Positions 53,573-63,865 of a DNA stretch of 64,000 bases are shown here, piece after piece. The DNA comes from Fusobacterium mortiferum (lineage in GTDB: Bacteria; Fusobacteriota; Fusobacteriia; Fusobacteriales; Fusobacteriaceae), in contig NZ_JACSNP010000003.1 in assembly GCF_016900045.1 (NCBI RefSeq), forward strand, positions 62,001 through 126,000, in the 5' to 3' direction. The translations under genes and the position numbers were made by a program. A model generated the notes under the pieces. It was not told the DNA's origin. It saw nothing but the letters and a program-made list of their open reading frames with translations, and made no database searches. Position 1 is the first letter of the stretch, and the number at the start of each line of letters is the position of its first letter.

Positions 53573-54193
53573 TTATTGCTCTAAGTAACCTTTTAAGTTA
53601 CTAATAATCATATCAATAGCTACTTTATTCTCTCCACCTCTTGGGATAATTACATCTGCATAACGTTTACTTGGTTCACAGAACTCTAAAAACATAGGTT
53701 TTACTGTTGTAAGATATTGATTTTTTACAGATTCAAAACTTCTTCCTCTCTCATTCATATCTCTTTCTATTCTTCTTAAGATCATCTCATCTGCATCTGT
53801 GTCAACAAAAATCTTAACATCTAACAGCTCTCTTATCTCTGGCACAGCAAAAATCAGTATTCCCTCTACAATTATTATCTTAGATGAATTTATTCTTACT
53901 GCCCCCTCTTTTCTTGAATGAGTTGTAAAATCATAAATTGGTCTATCTATAGATTTTCCCTCTTTCAGCATCTCCAAATGCTTTCTTAAAAGTTCAAATT
54001 CTATTGAGTCAGGGTGGTCAAAATTTACCTTTGCTTTCTCCTCAATACTCATATTTAAAAGCTCTCTATAGTAAGCATCTTGCTCTACTAAAACAGCATC
54101 CTCCGCTTTAAAAGCCTTTACTAAATTGTTAGCAACAGTTGTCTTTCCACTTCCACTTCCACCTGCTACTCCAATTATAATACAATCCTTCAT
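53573..54193 (-). CDS. udk: Uridine kinase
   Basis: A 206-residue Udk for pyrimidine salvage (uridine/cytidine to UMP/CMP). The P-loop is GVAGGSGSGKTTVANNL. DAYYRE, FDHPDSIEFELL and IYDFTTHSRKEG are family motifs, and IIVEGILIFAVPEIREL gives the Walker B region. It has an extended -10 promoter, GGAGGAAG before the ATG, and leads a udk-hydrolase-aminopeptidase run. Confidence 0.97.
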   Translation of the reverse strand: MKDCIIIGVAGGSGSGKTTVANNLVKAFKAEDAVLVEQDAYYRELLNMSIEEKAKVNFDHPDSIEFELLRKHLEMLKEGKSIDRPIYDFTTHSRKEGAVRINSSKIIIVEGILIFAVPEIRELLDVKIFVDTDADEMILRRIERDMNERGRSFESVKNQYLTTVKPMFLEFCEPSKRYADVIIPRGGENKVAIDMIISNLKGYLEQ

Positions 54194-54232
54194 TTCTACT
54201 TCCTCCTATATTTCCCTTTCCCTACAAGTTTT

Positions 54233-54241
54233 ATTATAACA
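54233..54241 (-). promoter_or_regulatory. udk extended -10 promoter
   Basis: The minus strand reads TGTTATAAT about 40 bases upstream of the udk ATG. The remainder of the 177-base divergent gap to the M16 peptidase is A/T-rich. I do not see a convincing promoter for the plus-strand gene there, although TAAAAT near 54336 is a candidate -10. Confidence 0.5.
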
Positions 54242-54370
54242 TATTATCTAAAAAAAATAAAATTTTCTCATTTTAATTGATCATTTTTTATTATAATTGC
54301 TTTAAATAATAGTAGAATTACTATTTGAAATATAGTAAAATAGATTATCAACATATATTAGGAGGAGGAT

Positions 54371-57121
54371 ATGAAAAAATTAAAAAGTTTTCTTTTTATC
54401 TTATTATTTACTCTATTTTCACTCTCTTTATCTGGAAAGAATTTTGAAAATAGTAAAAATCTAATCTCAGGAAAGTTAGAAAATGGTATACACTATTATA
54501 TCTATAAAAATAATAAGCCTGAAAATAAAGCTATGCTCAATCTTGTTGTAAAAACTGGCTCTCTTATGGAAGAGGATAACGAACAAGGTATAGCACACTT
54601 TATGGAGCATATGGCCTTTAATGGAACTACAAAATTTGAAAAAAATGAGATGATAAAATATCTACAGTCTATTGGGCTTAGTTTTGGCGGAGATTTAAAT
54701 GCCTATACATCATTCGATAGAACTGTATACAAATTATTGGTTCCAACTACACCAAAAGAGCTTGAAGATGGAATTGAAGTGTTAAGAGAATGGGCAAGCG
54801 AAGCTACTCTCTCTCCTCAAGAGATAGATAGTGAAAAAAAAGTTGTAATTGAAGAGTGGAGACTTCGTCAAGGACTGGCTCAAAGATTAGGAGATGTTCA
54901 GAAGAAAGCTCTTTTTGAAGGCTCTAGATATTTTGATAGATTCCCTATAGGATTACCTGAAATTATAAATGGAGCTGATCAAAATTTAGTTAAAGGCTTT
55001 TATCAAAAATGGTACCAACCTGAAAATATCTCTATTATAGCTGTTGGAGATTTTGATACAAATCAGATTGAAAATTTTATTCATAAATACTTTAATTATC
55101 AAGGAACTCAAAAAGGTAAAACTCCTAAGGAATATTCTTTAAAAAAATTAAAAAATAAATATGTGGTCTTTTCCGATGATGAGATAAGATACAATACTTT
55201 TACTATTACTAAAATACTTGATAGAGATGTTATTAAAGATGAAAAATCTATGAAAAATTCTATCATTGATCAACTACTTTTTAATATTTTAAATACTAGA
55301 TTAAATAACCTTCAAAAAGAATCAGATACTCCTTTTTTACAATCTTTAGTGTACAAATATGATATTAATAATAGTCAGGATATCTTTAGTGCTGTTGCAG
55401 TAATAAAAAATAATAAATTATCTGAGGGAATAACATTACTTAATAATTTTCTCAAATCTTCAGCTAAAAATGGAGTGACTGATTATGAATTAGAATTAGA
55501 GAAAGAAAATTTAATCAATAATTATAAAAATCTTGTTACTAATAAGGAGAGTATTACTCATGAGACTTATGCTGATTCTCTTGTAGAATATGTGATGTCT
55601 GGAGAATGTTTTATAGATATTGATGAGGAGTTCAACATCTACTCTACACTTATAAAAAATATTACCACCAAGGATTTAAATAAAAGAATAAAAAAAATAT
55701 ACAAAGAAAACTCTCTTTATTTCTTAACTACAAGTACTTCTCAAAATAAGATAAATGAAAAACAACTAGAAGAGTTAATAAAAGAGAGTAAAAACTCTAA
55801 CAAAATCATTGATTTTTCTATAAAACCTGTAATTCTTACACCTTTGAAAACTTCTCTAGGTAGTTTTACAAAAGAAACAGATGGTAAATATCTACTTTCT
55901 AACGGAATAAAAGTTTTTAGTAAAAAAACTGATTTTGATAAAGATAAAATTTATATAAAACTTTTTAAAAAAGAGGGTAGTTCTAGTAATGACTATACCA
56001 CATTTATTAACTCAACTATTGCTCCAACAATAATTGAGCAATCTGGAGTTGGAAATTTAAAGCCTACAGATATAGATACCTTTATGAAAGGGAAAAATTT
56101 CTCTATCTCTTCTTATATAAGTGATTATGAACAAGGATTTATAATTTCAACAGATAGAAAAAACTTAGAATTAGCTCTCGAATATATGAATTATTTAATT
56201 TATGAACCAAAAGTAGATAAAATCATATATGAAAATACAATTTCAGATTTAAAAGAAAGTCTCAATAATAGAAATAATTCTCCTCAAATAGTTTATAGAG
56301 ATAAAATTAGAGAGATATATAGTGGAAAAAATAACAGAAAACTTCCATTATCTGAAAAAGATCTAACTCTTATCTCACCAGAAAAAGTTTTAAATATCTA
56401 TAAAGAGAAATTTAGTAATTTTTCAGAATATAATCTCATAGTTGTAGGTTCTTTTACTGAAGAGGAACTAGAGAAAAACCTTAAAACTTATGTTGCCTCT
56501 CTTCCTTCAAAAAAAAGTGAAACCACTATTACTCCATTGGATTTAAAAATTCCTAAAAATATTGTCAAAGAAAAAATTATAAAAGGTGTAGATAAAAAGG
56601 CTACGGTTACTCTTATCTTTCCATACAATTTTAAATATGGATATGAGGAAAAAACATTATACAATAGTTTTTCACAAATTCTTAATATCGCCTTAATAGA
56701 AGATATTAGAGAAAAAATTGGTGGAGTATACTCTATATCATCTAGAACTTCACTATCTCCTAATAACTATGGAGAGGATAAGATGGTTATCTCATACAGT
56801 TGTGATATTTCAAGAGTAGATGAGATAGAAAAAGCTGTCTTACAAAGTTTGGAAAATTTATTATACAAAGATATAGATAAAGAAAAAATTAATAGTGTTG
56901 TAAAAAATTATGAATTGTCGTATAATACAGAAATGAAAGAGAATAGTTTTTGGTTTAATTATCTTTATCAAAAAATTACTGTTCCAAACTATAAATTAGC
57001 AACTCCTGAAGAGTATAAAGAGTTAGTAACAAAGGAGAATATTTGGAAAGTAAATAGAAAGGCAATTAATCTAAAAAATTATATTAGTGTTACTTTAATT
57101 CCAGAAAAAGAAGAGATATGA
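54371..57121 (+). CDS. Exported M16-family zinc peptidase (PqqL-like)
   Basis: A 916-residue protein with an N-terminal signal peptide (MKKLKSFLFILLFTLFSLSL). The inverted zinc motif is HFMEH (His76, Glu79, His80), followed by the distal Glu in KKVVIEEW near 161. A second, inactive M16 half lies in the C-terminal region (KIGGVYSISSRTSL is the typical Arg/Tyr substrate region). The length and arrangement resemble periplasmic PqqL/YhjJ. It probably degrades peptides in the envelope. GGAGGAGG precedes the ATG. The DUF1904 gene follows by 15 bases. Confidence 0.92.
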   Translation: MKKLKSFLFILLFTLFSLSLSGKNFENSKNLISGKLENGIHYYIYKNNKPENKAMLNLVVKTGSLMEEDNEQGIAHFMEHMAFNGTTKFEKNEMIKYLQSIGLSFGGDLNAYTSFDRTVYKLLVPTTPKELEDGIEVLREWASEATLSPQEIDSEKKVVIEEWRLRQGLAQRLGDVQKKALFEGSRYFDRFPIGLPEIINGADQNLVKGFYQKWYQPENISIIAVGDFDTNQIENFIHKYFNYQGTQKGKTPKEYSLKKLKNKYVVFSDDEIRYNTFTITKILDRDVIKDEKSMKNSIIDQLLFNILNTRLNNLQKESDTPFLQSLVYKYDINNSQDIFSAVAVIKNNKLSEGITLLNNFLKSSAKNGVTDYELELEKENLINNYKNLVTNKESITHETYADSLVEYVMSGECFIDIDEEFNIYSTLIKNITTKDLNKRIKKIYKENSLYFLTTSTSQNKINEKQLEELIKESKNSNKIIDFSIKPVILTPLKTSLGSFTKETDGKYLLSNGIKVFSKKTDFDKDKIYIKLFKKEGSSSNDYTTFINSTIAPTIIEQSGVGNLKPTDIDTFMKGKNFSISSYISDYEQGFIISTDRKNLELALEYMNYLIYEPKVDKIIYENTISDLKESLNNRNNSPQIVYRDKIREIYSGKNNRKLPLSEKDLTLISPEKVLNIYKEKFSNFSEYNLIVVGSFTEEELEKNLKTYVASLPSKKSETTITPLDLKIPKNIVKEKIIKGVDKKATVTLIFPYNFKYGYEEKTLYNSFSQILNIALIEDIREKIGGVYSISSRTSLSPNNYGEDKMVISYSCDISRVDEIEKAVLQSLENLLYKDIDKEKINSVVKNYELSYNTEMKENSFWFNYLYQKITVPNYKLATPEEYKELVTKENIWKVNRKAINLKNYISVTLIPEKEEI

Positions 57122-57136
57122 TATAAGGAGGAGAAA

Positions 57137-57466
57137 ATGCCACATTTAAAAATCAGAGGAATGGCTAAACAACCAATTATTGAAAACAGTAAGGAGCTTA
57201 TAGATGGACTTACTGAAATTGTAAAGTGTGATAGAACTTGGTTTACTATCGAACATATTGATACTGAATATATTTTTGATGGAAAAATTGTAGAAGGGTA
57301 TACATTTGTTGAGCTTTTCTGGTTTGAAAGAACTCCAGAAGTAAAAAAACAAGTAGCTGATTTTATTACAAAATTTATCAAAAAAATCAACGGTAATAAA
57401 GATTGTTGTGTAATCTTCTTTCCACTTCAAGGTGAAAATTACTGTGATAATGGTGAGTTTTTCTAA
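57137..57466 (+). CDS. DUF1904 protein (tautomerase-like fold)
   Basis: A 109-residue cytoplasmic protein starting MPHLKIRGMAKQ. The Pro at position 2 and the ELIDGLTEIV helix match DUF1904, related by fold to the tautomerase/MIF superfamily, in which Pro2 acts as base after Met removal. Function is unknown. It follows the M16 peptidase gene at 15 bases with AAGGAGGAG, probably co-transcribed, and ends at a terminator. Confidence 0.75.
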   Translation: MPHLKIRGMAKQPIIENSKELIDGLTEIVKCDRTWFTIEHIDTEYIFDGKIVEGYTFVELFWFERTPEVKKQVADFITKFIKKINGNKDCCVIFFPLQGENYCDNGEFF

Positions 57467-57473
57467 AAAATTT

Positions 57474-57500
57474 GGAGCTGTCATAAACAGCTCCCTTTTT
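57474..57500 (+). terminator. Terminator after the DUF1904 gene
   Basis: GGAGCTGT and ACAGCTCC form a perfect stem with a 5-base loop, then CTTTTTATTT. It also lies at the end of the convergent minus-strand gene that stops here. Confidence 0.85.
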
Positions 57501-57924
57501 ATTTCTCTTTTTGCTCTATCTCATCTAATTTTTCAAGTGTAGGAAGAGCAAAACCAATTCTTCTGGCTGGCTTATCCTTATCTATCTTTTCCACTGAAGT
57601 AATTAAAAAATTCAGTTGACTCATATGCTGAATAAGTTGAGCTGGTTGCCCATCAACAAATCCATAGAAATAAAGCATATCTGGATTTTGATATCCTATT
57701 GTCACTACATACATCATAATGGCAGAACCAAATGAAGCTAGTTTTAAAGCAACCTCATGGTCATCATCTAACCCTTCTTCAAAATCTTTTATCTGCTCTA
57801 TTAACTTTTCAAACTTCCAATCAGCCATATTATAATCTCTTGGCTCCTCTATTGGAAAGTTTTCCATCTGTTTAATTACCTCTCTTCTCACTTTCTTTTC
57901 TGTCAATATTTTAGGTTTACTCAT
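57499..57924 (-). CDS. Small conserved protein, possibly DUF6173
   Basis: A protein of about 141 residues with the central segments DDDHEVALKLASFGSAI and DGQPAQLIQHMSQLNFLI. From memory these resemble DUF6173, a family of unknown function; this was not searched. No membrane or signal segment is visible. I use the ATG at MSKPKIL, with AGGGTGA about six bases upstream, instead of a GTG three codons earlier. It has a clear promoter and ends at a hairpin shared with the DUF1904 gene. Confidence 0.65.
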   Translation of the reverse strand: MSKPKILTEKKVRREVIKQMENFPIEEPRDYNMADWKFEKLIEQIKDFEEGLDDDHEVALKLASFGSAIMMYVVTIGYQNPDMLYFYGFVDGQPAQLIQHMSQLNFLITSVEKIDKDKPARRIGFALPTLEKLDEIEQKEK

Positions 57925-57966
57925 ATATATCACCCTACTTCGTATAATCCTCAGTTTGTTAATATG

Positions 57967-57995
57967 AGTATACCCTATAAATTTTAGATTTTCAA
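57967..57995 (-). promoter_or_regulatory. Promoter of the DUF6173-like gene
   Basis: The minus strand reads TTGAAA, a 17-base spacer and TATACT, about 45 bases upstream of the gene. It resembles the minCDE promoter in its TATACT -10. Confidence 0.65.
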
Positions 57996-58026
57996 CTATT
58001 CAAATTAAATTTTATTATTTGTACTT

Positions 58027-58668
58027 TTATTTTTCTTCTTTACGGAACAGACCAATTCCATCTCCAAAAGGTAGAAGTACAAACTCTCCTCCCTCTCTAG
58101 AATATAGATACTCTATAAACTCATTCAATCTTCTAACTATAGTTTTAAATCTTTTTGGATACTCTTTATATAGATAACCTCTAAACATAATATTATCTAT
58201 AAATATTATTCCATTTTTATTTAATAGTTTATATGAGTCTTCAAAAAACTCTAAATAATGCCCTTTAGATGCATCAACAAAAACAAAATCAAAGTTTTCA
58301 TCAATCTTCTTTATCTCCTCTACAGCATCTCCCTTTATTGAAACAATATTTTTTAGTCCTGATTTTTTGAAGTTTTCTTGAGCTAACTTATATCTCTCTT
58401 CATCAATCTCTATTGTATATAACTTTCCATTATTCTTTTCTATCTCTTTTGCCATAAGTATTCCAGAATACCCTATTGCAGTTCCTACCTCTAGTACATT
58501 TTTTATATTATTACTTCTCACTATAAATTTTAAATACTCTGCTACCTCTTTTGTTACTATTGGAACATTATGTTCCTCAGCATATTTCTCCATCTCTAGT
58601 ATCAATTCATCATTTTCTCTTATCTTACTTATAATATACTCATTTGCTTCTCTTAACTCTTCTAACAT
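58027..58668 (-). CDS. SAM-dependent O-methyltransferase (TrmR/YrrM-like)
   Basis: A 213-residue class I methyltransferase of the COG4122 family. Motif I is VLEVGTAIGYSGILMA, IEIDEERY gives the next acidic loop, and the metal/catalytic motif FVFVDASKGHY is present. The C-terminal metal-ligand region has IIFIDNIMFRG. In Bacillus the relative YrrM (TrmR) methylates 5-hydroxyuridine at wobble position 34 of tRNA. The neighbour RsmB, an RNA methyltransferase 38 bases upstream, makes an RNA target plausible but not shown. Confidence 0.85.
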   Translation of the reverse strand: MLEELREANEYIISKIRENDELILEMEKYAEEHNVPIVTKEVAEYLKFIVRSNNIKNVLEVGTAIGYSGILMAKEIEKNNGKLYTIEIDEERYKLAQENFKKSGLKNIVSIKGDAVEEIKKIDENFDFVFVDASKGHYLEFFEDSYKLLNKNGIIFIDNIMFRGYLYKEYPKRFKTIVRRLNEFIEYLYSREGGEFVLLPFGDGIGLFRKEEK

Positions 58669-58706
58669 AAATTTCCTCTTTCAAATATTATTTTTACTCT
58701 TTTAAA

Positions 58707-60005
58707 TTACTTTTTTGATAACTTAACTATATAGAATCCATCTAAGATATCCTCTTTATAGTCTACAGTAAAGCCACCTACACTATCATATGTTCCATTG
58801 ACATTCTCTGGAATATAAAGTTGAACTGTCTTAAATTCTGGATACTTCTCCAAAAATCTTTTTATATTTTCTCCATTTTCCTCTTTTAAAATAGTACAAG
58901 TACTATACACCAATTCTCCTCCCTCTTTTAAAACTTGTGAGGCTGACTCTAATATTTCAAACTGAAGTTTTGCAAGTTCTTGCACATTTTCAACATCTTT
59001 ATTGTATATAGCTTCTGGTTTCTTTCTTAGAACTCCATACCCACTACATGGTGCATCAACTAATATCTTATCAAATTTTTTACCTTGCTCTTTTAATTTT
59101 CTAGCATCCATTTTAACTGGTTTTACAATAGTTACTCCACACTTATGACAATTTTCCTCTATTAATTTTAATTTATGAGGATATATATCTAGTGCTAATA
59201 GCTCCCCTGTATTATTCATTAACTCTCCTAAAACAGCAGTTTTTCCACCTGGAGCACTACAAGTGTCTAAGACTGATTCATTAGATTTAGGATTTAAATT
59301 TTTGGCTGAAAGATATGATGAAGCATCTTGAACTATTATCTTTCCCTCTTTAAACTCATCACTATAAAGTAAAACTCCAGAGTCTACATAATAGACTGTA
59401 TCAACTTTTTTTATAATCCCTATTCCCTTTTCCTGTAATAATTTTTCAAATTCTAAATTGCTATATTTTAAAGTATTTACCCTAAAACTTATATACGGTA
59501 TCTTTTTTAAAGAAGTTAAATATAGTTCTCCCTCTTCTATTCCATACTCCGATATAATCTTATCATAAAACCATTTTGGATAAGATAAATATATATAGTT
59601 TTTACCTTGCTCTTTTAACTCTTTTACGTCCTCTTGCCACTCTCTTTGATAGCTTCTAAGTACACCATTGATAAATTTTCCTACTGGAACACTAAATTTT
59701 TTCTTAGCTAACTCTGTAGCCTCCCAGATAACTCCCTTATCATCACTTTTCATAAAACTCATTTGATACATAGAGATTCTAAGTATATTTCTTATCCAAT
59801 CTTTCTTTATCGTTGTAGTTCTCTTATCTATTTCATAATCTAGAAAAATTTTATTTCTAATTACCCCATAGAAAAGCTCTGTTATAAAGCCTCTTTCCTT
59901 TTTAGTAAGGGGATTTTCTTTAAAATACTCATTCAGAGCTATATTTGAATATTTACCATTTTCTACCTCTTTTATTAGGCTAATAACTCTAGCTTTTATA
60001 TTCAT
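58707..60005 (-). CDS. rsmB: 16S rRNA m5C967 methyltransferase RsmB
   Basis: A protein of about 432 residues with an N-terminal NusB-like domain (residues 5-140) and a SAM methyltransferase domain. CSAPGGKTAVLGELM is motif I. The motif IV Cys is in ILVDAPCSGYGVLRKKPE and the motif VI catalytic Cys in VYSTCTI. It methylates C967 of 16S rRNA. The start is ATG at MNIKARV, with AGGAGG seven bases upstream; an upstream in-frame ATG would put the ribosome site within the gene. Confidence 0.95.
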   Translation of the reverse strand: MNIKARVISLIKEVENGKYSNIALNEYFKENPLTKKERGFITELFYGVIRNKIFLDYEIDKRTTTIKKDWIRNILRISMYQMSFMKSDDKGVIWEATELAKKKFSVPVGKFINGVLRSYQREWQEDVKELKEQGKNYIYLSYPKWFYDKIISEYGIEEGELYLTSLKKIPYISFRVNTLKYSNLEFEKLLQEKGIGIIKKVDTVYYVDSGVLLYSDEFKEGKIIVQDASSYLSAKNLNPKSNESVLDTCSAPGGKTAVLGELMNNTGELLALDIYPHKLKLIEENCHKCGVTIVKPVKMDARKLKEQGKKFDKILVDAPCSGYGVLRKKPEAIYNKDVENVQELAKLQFEILESASQVLKEGGELVYSTCTILKEENGENIKRFLEKYPEFKTVQLYIPENVNGTYDSVGGFTVDYKEDILDGFYIVKLSKK

Positions 60006-60148
60006 TTTTTTCCTCCTAATTTTTTCATTCACATATATTATACAACATTTATAAACTAATTTGTAGTATAATGAATTTTTATTTGCCTTTTTTCAATTAA
60101 AATGGTAATCTATATAGAGAAAGATTTTTATTACGTGGAGGTTTTTAT

Positions 60149-61495
60149 ATGGAGGTTCCGTTGGAAGATATTTATCATTTATTAGAGACTAATCAGCTTA
60201 ACAAGGTGAGAGAGCTACTGGTAGACCTGCAACCAGTTGATATTGCAGAGTTTTTTGAAGAGATGAGTAAGGAGCAAAGTCTAAAGCTTTTTAGAATTTT
60301 ACCTAAAAGTTTATCAGCAGATATTTTTTCTTATCTTTCATCAGATAAGCAACAGGAAATTATTGAAAACATAACAGATGAAGAGATTCGTAATATAGTT
60401 AATGATATGTTTATCGATGATACTGTAGATTTTATTGAAGAGATGCCAGCTAATATTGTAGATAAAATTCTACAAAATACATCTTCAGATATTAGAAATT
60501 TAATTAACCAATTTTTAAGATATCCTGAAAATAGTGCTGGTAGTGTTATGACTGTAGAGTATGTTTCTCTAAAAAGTGATATGAATATTGGACAAGCACT
60601 ACACTCTATTAAGAGATTTGGAATTGATAATGAGACTATTGATATCTGTTATATAATAGATAATCAAAGAAAACTTGTGGGATATATATCTCTAAAAAAA
60701 TTAATTTTCTTAGATGATGATGTTCCTCTTGTCGATGCAATGGAGACAAATTTTGTTACTTGTCATACTACAGATGACCAAGAGAATATCGCTTCTGATT
60801 TTAGAAAATATGACTTAACATCTATGCCAGTTGTAGATAACGAGGATAGACTTGTTGGTATTATCACTATAGATGATGTAGTTGATGTTATTGACCAAGA
60901 AAACACTGAAGATATGCAAATGATGGCTGCAATGTCACCTTCTAATGAAGAGTATCTTAAAGAGTCTGTATTTTCATTAGTTAAACAGAGAATTGGTTGG
61001 CTTCTCATTCTTATGATTTTAGCAACATTTACTGGAATAATTATTAGAACTTATGAAGGAGTGTTACAATCTGCTATTGTTTTAATCTCTTTTATTCCTA
61101 TGCTTATGTCAACTGGAGGAAATGCTGGTTCACAAGCTTCTATGCTAATTACTCGTGGAATAGCCCTTGAAGAGATTGAACTTTCTGATATTTGGGAGAT
61201 TTTCTGGAAAGAGCTCAGAGTTAGTATTATAATAGGATTAGTCCTATCTATTGTAAACTTTTTAATTATTTACTATTTAAGTGATATTAATTTTGCTGTT
61301 TCTTTTGCTATATCGCTTAGCTTATTTATAACTATAATCATAGCAAAAGTTGTTGGAAGTACACTTCCTATTATAGCTAAGGCTCTTAAATTTGACCCTG
61401 CTATAATAGCTAGTCCTCTTATTACCACTATGATTGATGCTTGTGCTTTAATAGTATTTTTCTTAGTATCTACACATTATTTACATTTAGCATAA
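60149..61495 (+). CDS. mgtE: Magnesium transporter MgtE
   Basis: A 448-residue MgtE channel. The N-terminal superhelical Mg-sensing domain (residues 1-130, FFEEMSKEQSLKLFRILP) and the CBS pair with SAGSVMTVEYV and DDVVDVIDQEN are followed by five membrane segments with the pore motif GGNAGSQASMLITRGIA. It carries Mg2+ into the cell and is gated by intracellular Mg2+. The 116-base leader is too short for an M-box riboswitch, and none is recognisable. A TATAAT near 60067 could be the -10. Confidence 0.96.
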   Translation: MEVPLEDIYHLLETNQLNKVRELLVDLQPVDIAEFFEEMSKEQSLKLFRILPKSLSADIFSYLSSDKQQEIIENITDEEIRNIVNDMFIDDTVDFIEEMPANIVDKILQNTSSDIRNLINQFLRYPENSAGSVMTVEYVSLKSDMNIGQALHSIKRFGIDNETIDICYIIDNQRKLVGYISLKKLIFLDDDVPLVDAMETNFVTCHTTDDQENIASDFRKYDLTSMPVVDNEDRLVGIITIDDVVDVIDQENTEDMQMMAAMSPSNEEYLKESVFSLVKQRIGWLLILMILATFTGIIIRTYEGVLQSAIVLISFIPMLMSTGGNAGSQASMLITRGIALEEIELSDIWEIFWKELRVSIIIGLVLSIVNFLIIYYLSDINFAVSFAISLSLFITIIIAKVVGSTLPIIAKALKFDPAIIASPLITTMIDACALIVFFLVSTHYLHLA

Positions 61496-61503
61496 AGATA
61501 ATG

Positions 61504-61541
61504 AGAGGTTATTGCAAATTTGCGATAGCCTCTATTTTTTT
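61504..61541 (+). terminator. mgtE terminator
   Basis: AGAGGTTATTGCA and TGCGATAGCCTCT pair over 13 bases (two G-U) around a 4-base loop, then ATTTTTTT. The LacI gene begins only about 20 bases later, so its transcription needs readthrough or a promoter inside mgtE. Confidence 0.85.
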
Positions 61542-61543
61542 AA

Positions 61544-62578
<1,035 letters not shown>

Positions 62579-62579
62579 A

Positions 62580-62604
62580 TTAGGACTGTTTGCAACAGTC
62601 CTAA
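62580..62604. terminator. Hairpin between LacI and the PapD-like gene
   Basis: TTAGGACTGTT and AACAGTCCTAA form a perfect 11-base stem with a 3-base loop between two convergent genes. The T tract is weak, but A/T-rich sequence follows on both sides. The stem resembles the hairpin between nadD and yfcE (GGACTGT...ACAGTCC). Confidence 0.7.
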
Positions 62605-62610
62605 TTATCT

Positions 62611-63342
62611 CTATAATGTTAAAGTCTTACTATAACATACTTTTCCATTTTGATCCTTTATTATAAGATTAACCTTGTCACCTTTTTTAGCATTTTCTAA
62701 GTTTATACTTGTTGATATATTTCCTTCTCCAGTTCTTGGTGAATTAGCTAGTCTTCCTTCTGACTTTATTCCCTTTCCCTCTAAAGAGTAATCAAATTTT
62801 AAAGAGGTATTTCCTGTTGAATATCCAATTCCCGATAAAGTTAAAATTCCTTTATCAAATTGATAACTTAAATTTTTTATTCCTCCCTCAACAATAGAAT
62901 TATCTCCCTTTCCATATACTGATATTAAAATCGAAGTTATCATTTGTACTTCACTTGAAATACTATCTAAACTCACATTCTTAGTTTTTATTGCTGAAGG
63001 TATCTCCGTAAATGTAATATGACTTTTATACTCTCCCTCTTTAATATCCTTACTAGGTGTAATTCTAAATCTTACTACCTGTTTCCCAGCTGGTTTAACT
63101 GAAACAGTTTTTGGAAAAACTCTTATAATTGAATTTAGATTATAATCAGCTCCAAAATTAGGATCACTTTCTGGAGTGATTCCTACTCTTAGTGGTAAAT
63201 CTGTATTGTTTACTATATACATCTCATAGGTATTACTTTTGGTTAAATCAACTTCAAATTTTGTTGGATAGATAGAAAAATTTAAAGCAGTTGCTACTGT
63301 TCCTAAAATAATAAATAATCCTAATACTATAATTTTTTTCAT
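62611..63342 (-). CDS. PapD-like periplasmic chaperone (fimbrial type)
   Basis: A 243-residue exported protein with signal peptide (MKKIIVLGLFIILGTVATAL). Its N-terminal Ig-like domain fits the PapD family: FSIYPTKFEVDLTKSN, then VNNTDLPLRVGI, then VFPKTVSVKPAGKQVVRFRI and GEYKSHITFTE (the classic strand pattern of pilus-assembly chaperones). A second beta-rich domain follows. With the adjacent DUF4402 gene it probably belongs to an alternative chaperone-usher pilus system. The usher is not in the window. The start has an AGGAGGAAG site. Confidence 0.75.
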   Translation of the reverse strand: MKKIIVLGLFIILGTVATALNFSIYPTKFEVDLTKSNTYEMYIVNNTDLPLRVGITPESDPNFGADYNLNSIIRVFPKTVSVKPAGKQVVRFRITPSKDIKEGEYKSHITFTEIPSAIKTKNVSLDSISSEVQMITSILISVYGKGDNSIVEGGIKNLSYQFDKGILTLSGIGYSTGNTSLKFDYSLEGKGIKSEGRLANSPRTGEGNISTSINLENAKKGDKVNLIIKDQNGKVCYSKTLTL

Positions 63343-63353
63343 AAATCTTCCTC

Positions 63354-63854
63354 CTAGTCATATTGAACTTTTACTGTAAACTTACCTTCATATCTTCCTG
63401 GCACAACATTACCAGCATCTAAAGTTCCTCCAACTGTAAAATTTACCTCTCCACTCTCTGGTATTACAATTGAATTACTCTGTAATTTACTATCATTATA
63501 GAAAATATCCGCATAATAGTAAAGTGTTTTTGTTAAATCACTCGAATTTATCTCACCAGTAGGTGAAAGAAAAACAAGTACAGCTCCCTTTGTTGCATCC
63601 CACTCTCTATCTGAGCTTGTAAAAGTAACTCTTACATTAGCTCCTTCACTCCCCTTTATATTTATAGTTCCCTCTGTTTGTGGTGTATTTCTGTTACTAT
63701 TTTTAGCAACTACTCCAAAATTAACTGGAGTAGTTGTTACCTCTAATGGACCTAAAACCTCTGCATATACTTCAACATCAGCACTAGCCTCTCCTAAAGC
63801 AAAAGAAATTGTTCCTAACATTAACCCAAATAATAATCCTAATATTTTTTTCAT
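63354..63854 (-). CDS. DUF4402 pilin-like exported protein
   Basis: A 166-residue protein with signal peptide (MKKILGLLFGLMLGTISFAL). The mature part begins GEASADVEVYAEVLGPLEV and has VNFGVVAKN. The C-terminal signature VGGTLDAGNVVPGRYEG and TVKVQYD ending is the hallmark of DUF4402, which is found in fimbrial subunits of chaperone-usher type. It is the probable structural subunit served by the PapD-like chaperone 11 bases downstream. GGAGGAG precedes the ATG. Confidence 0.75.
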   Translation of the reverse strand: MKKILGLLFGLMLGTISFALGEASADVEVYAEVLGPLEVTTTPVNFGVVAKNSNRNTPQTEGTINIKGSEGANVRVTFTSSDREWDATKGAVLVFLSPTGEINSSDLTKTLYYYADIFYNDSKLQSNSIVIPESGEVNFTVGGTLDAGNVVPGRYEGKFTVKVQYD

Positions 63855-63865
63855 AACTCCTCCTT

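Noticed and set aside
57146-57484. Minus-strand frame of 112 codons and a 103-codon frame opposite the DUF1904 gene
   Set aside because: Both are antisense to a well-supported gene with a ribosome site and family match.
60006-60148. M-box magnesium riboswitch upstream of mgtE
   Set aside because: The leader available is about 80 bases or less and lacks the conserved M-box architecture.
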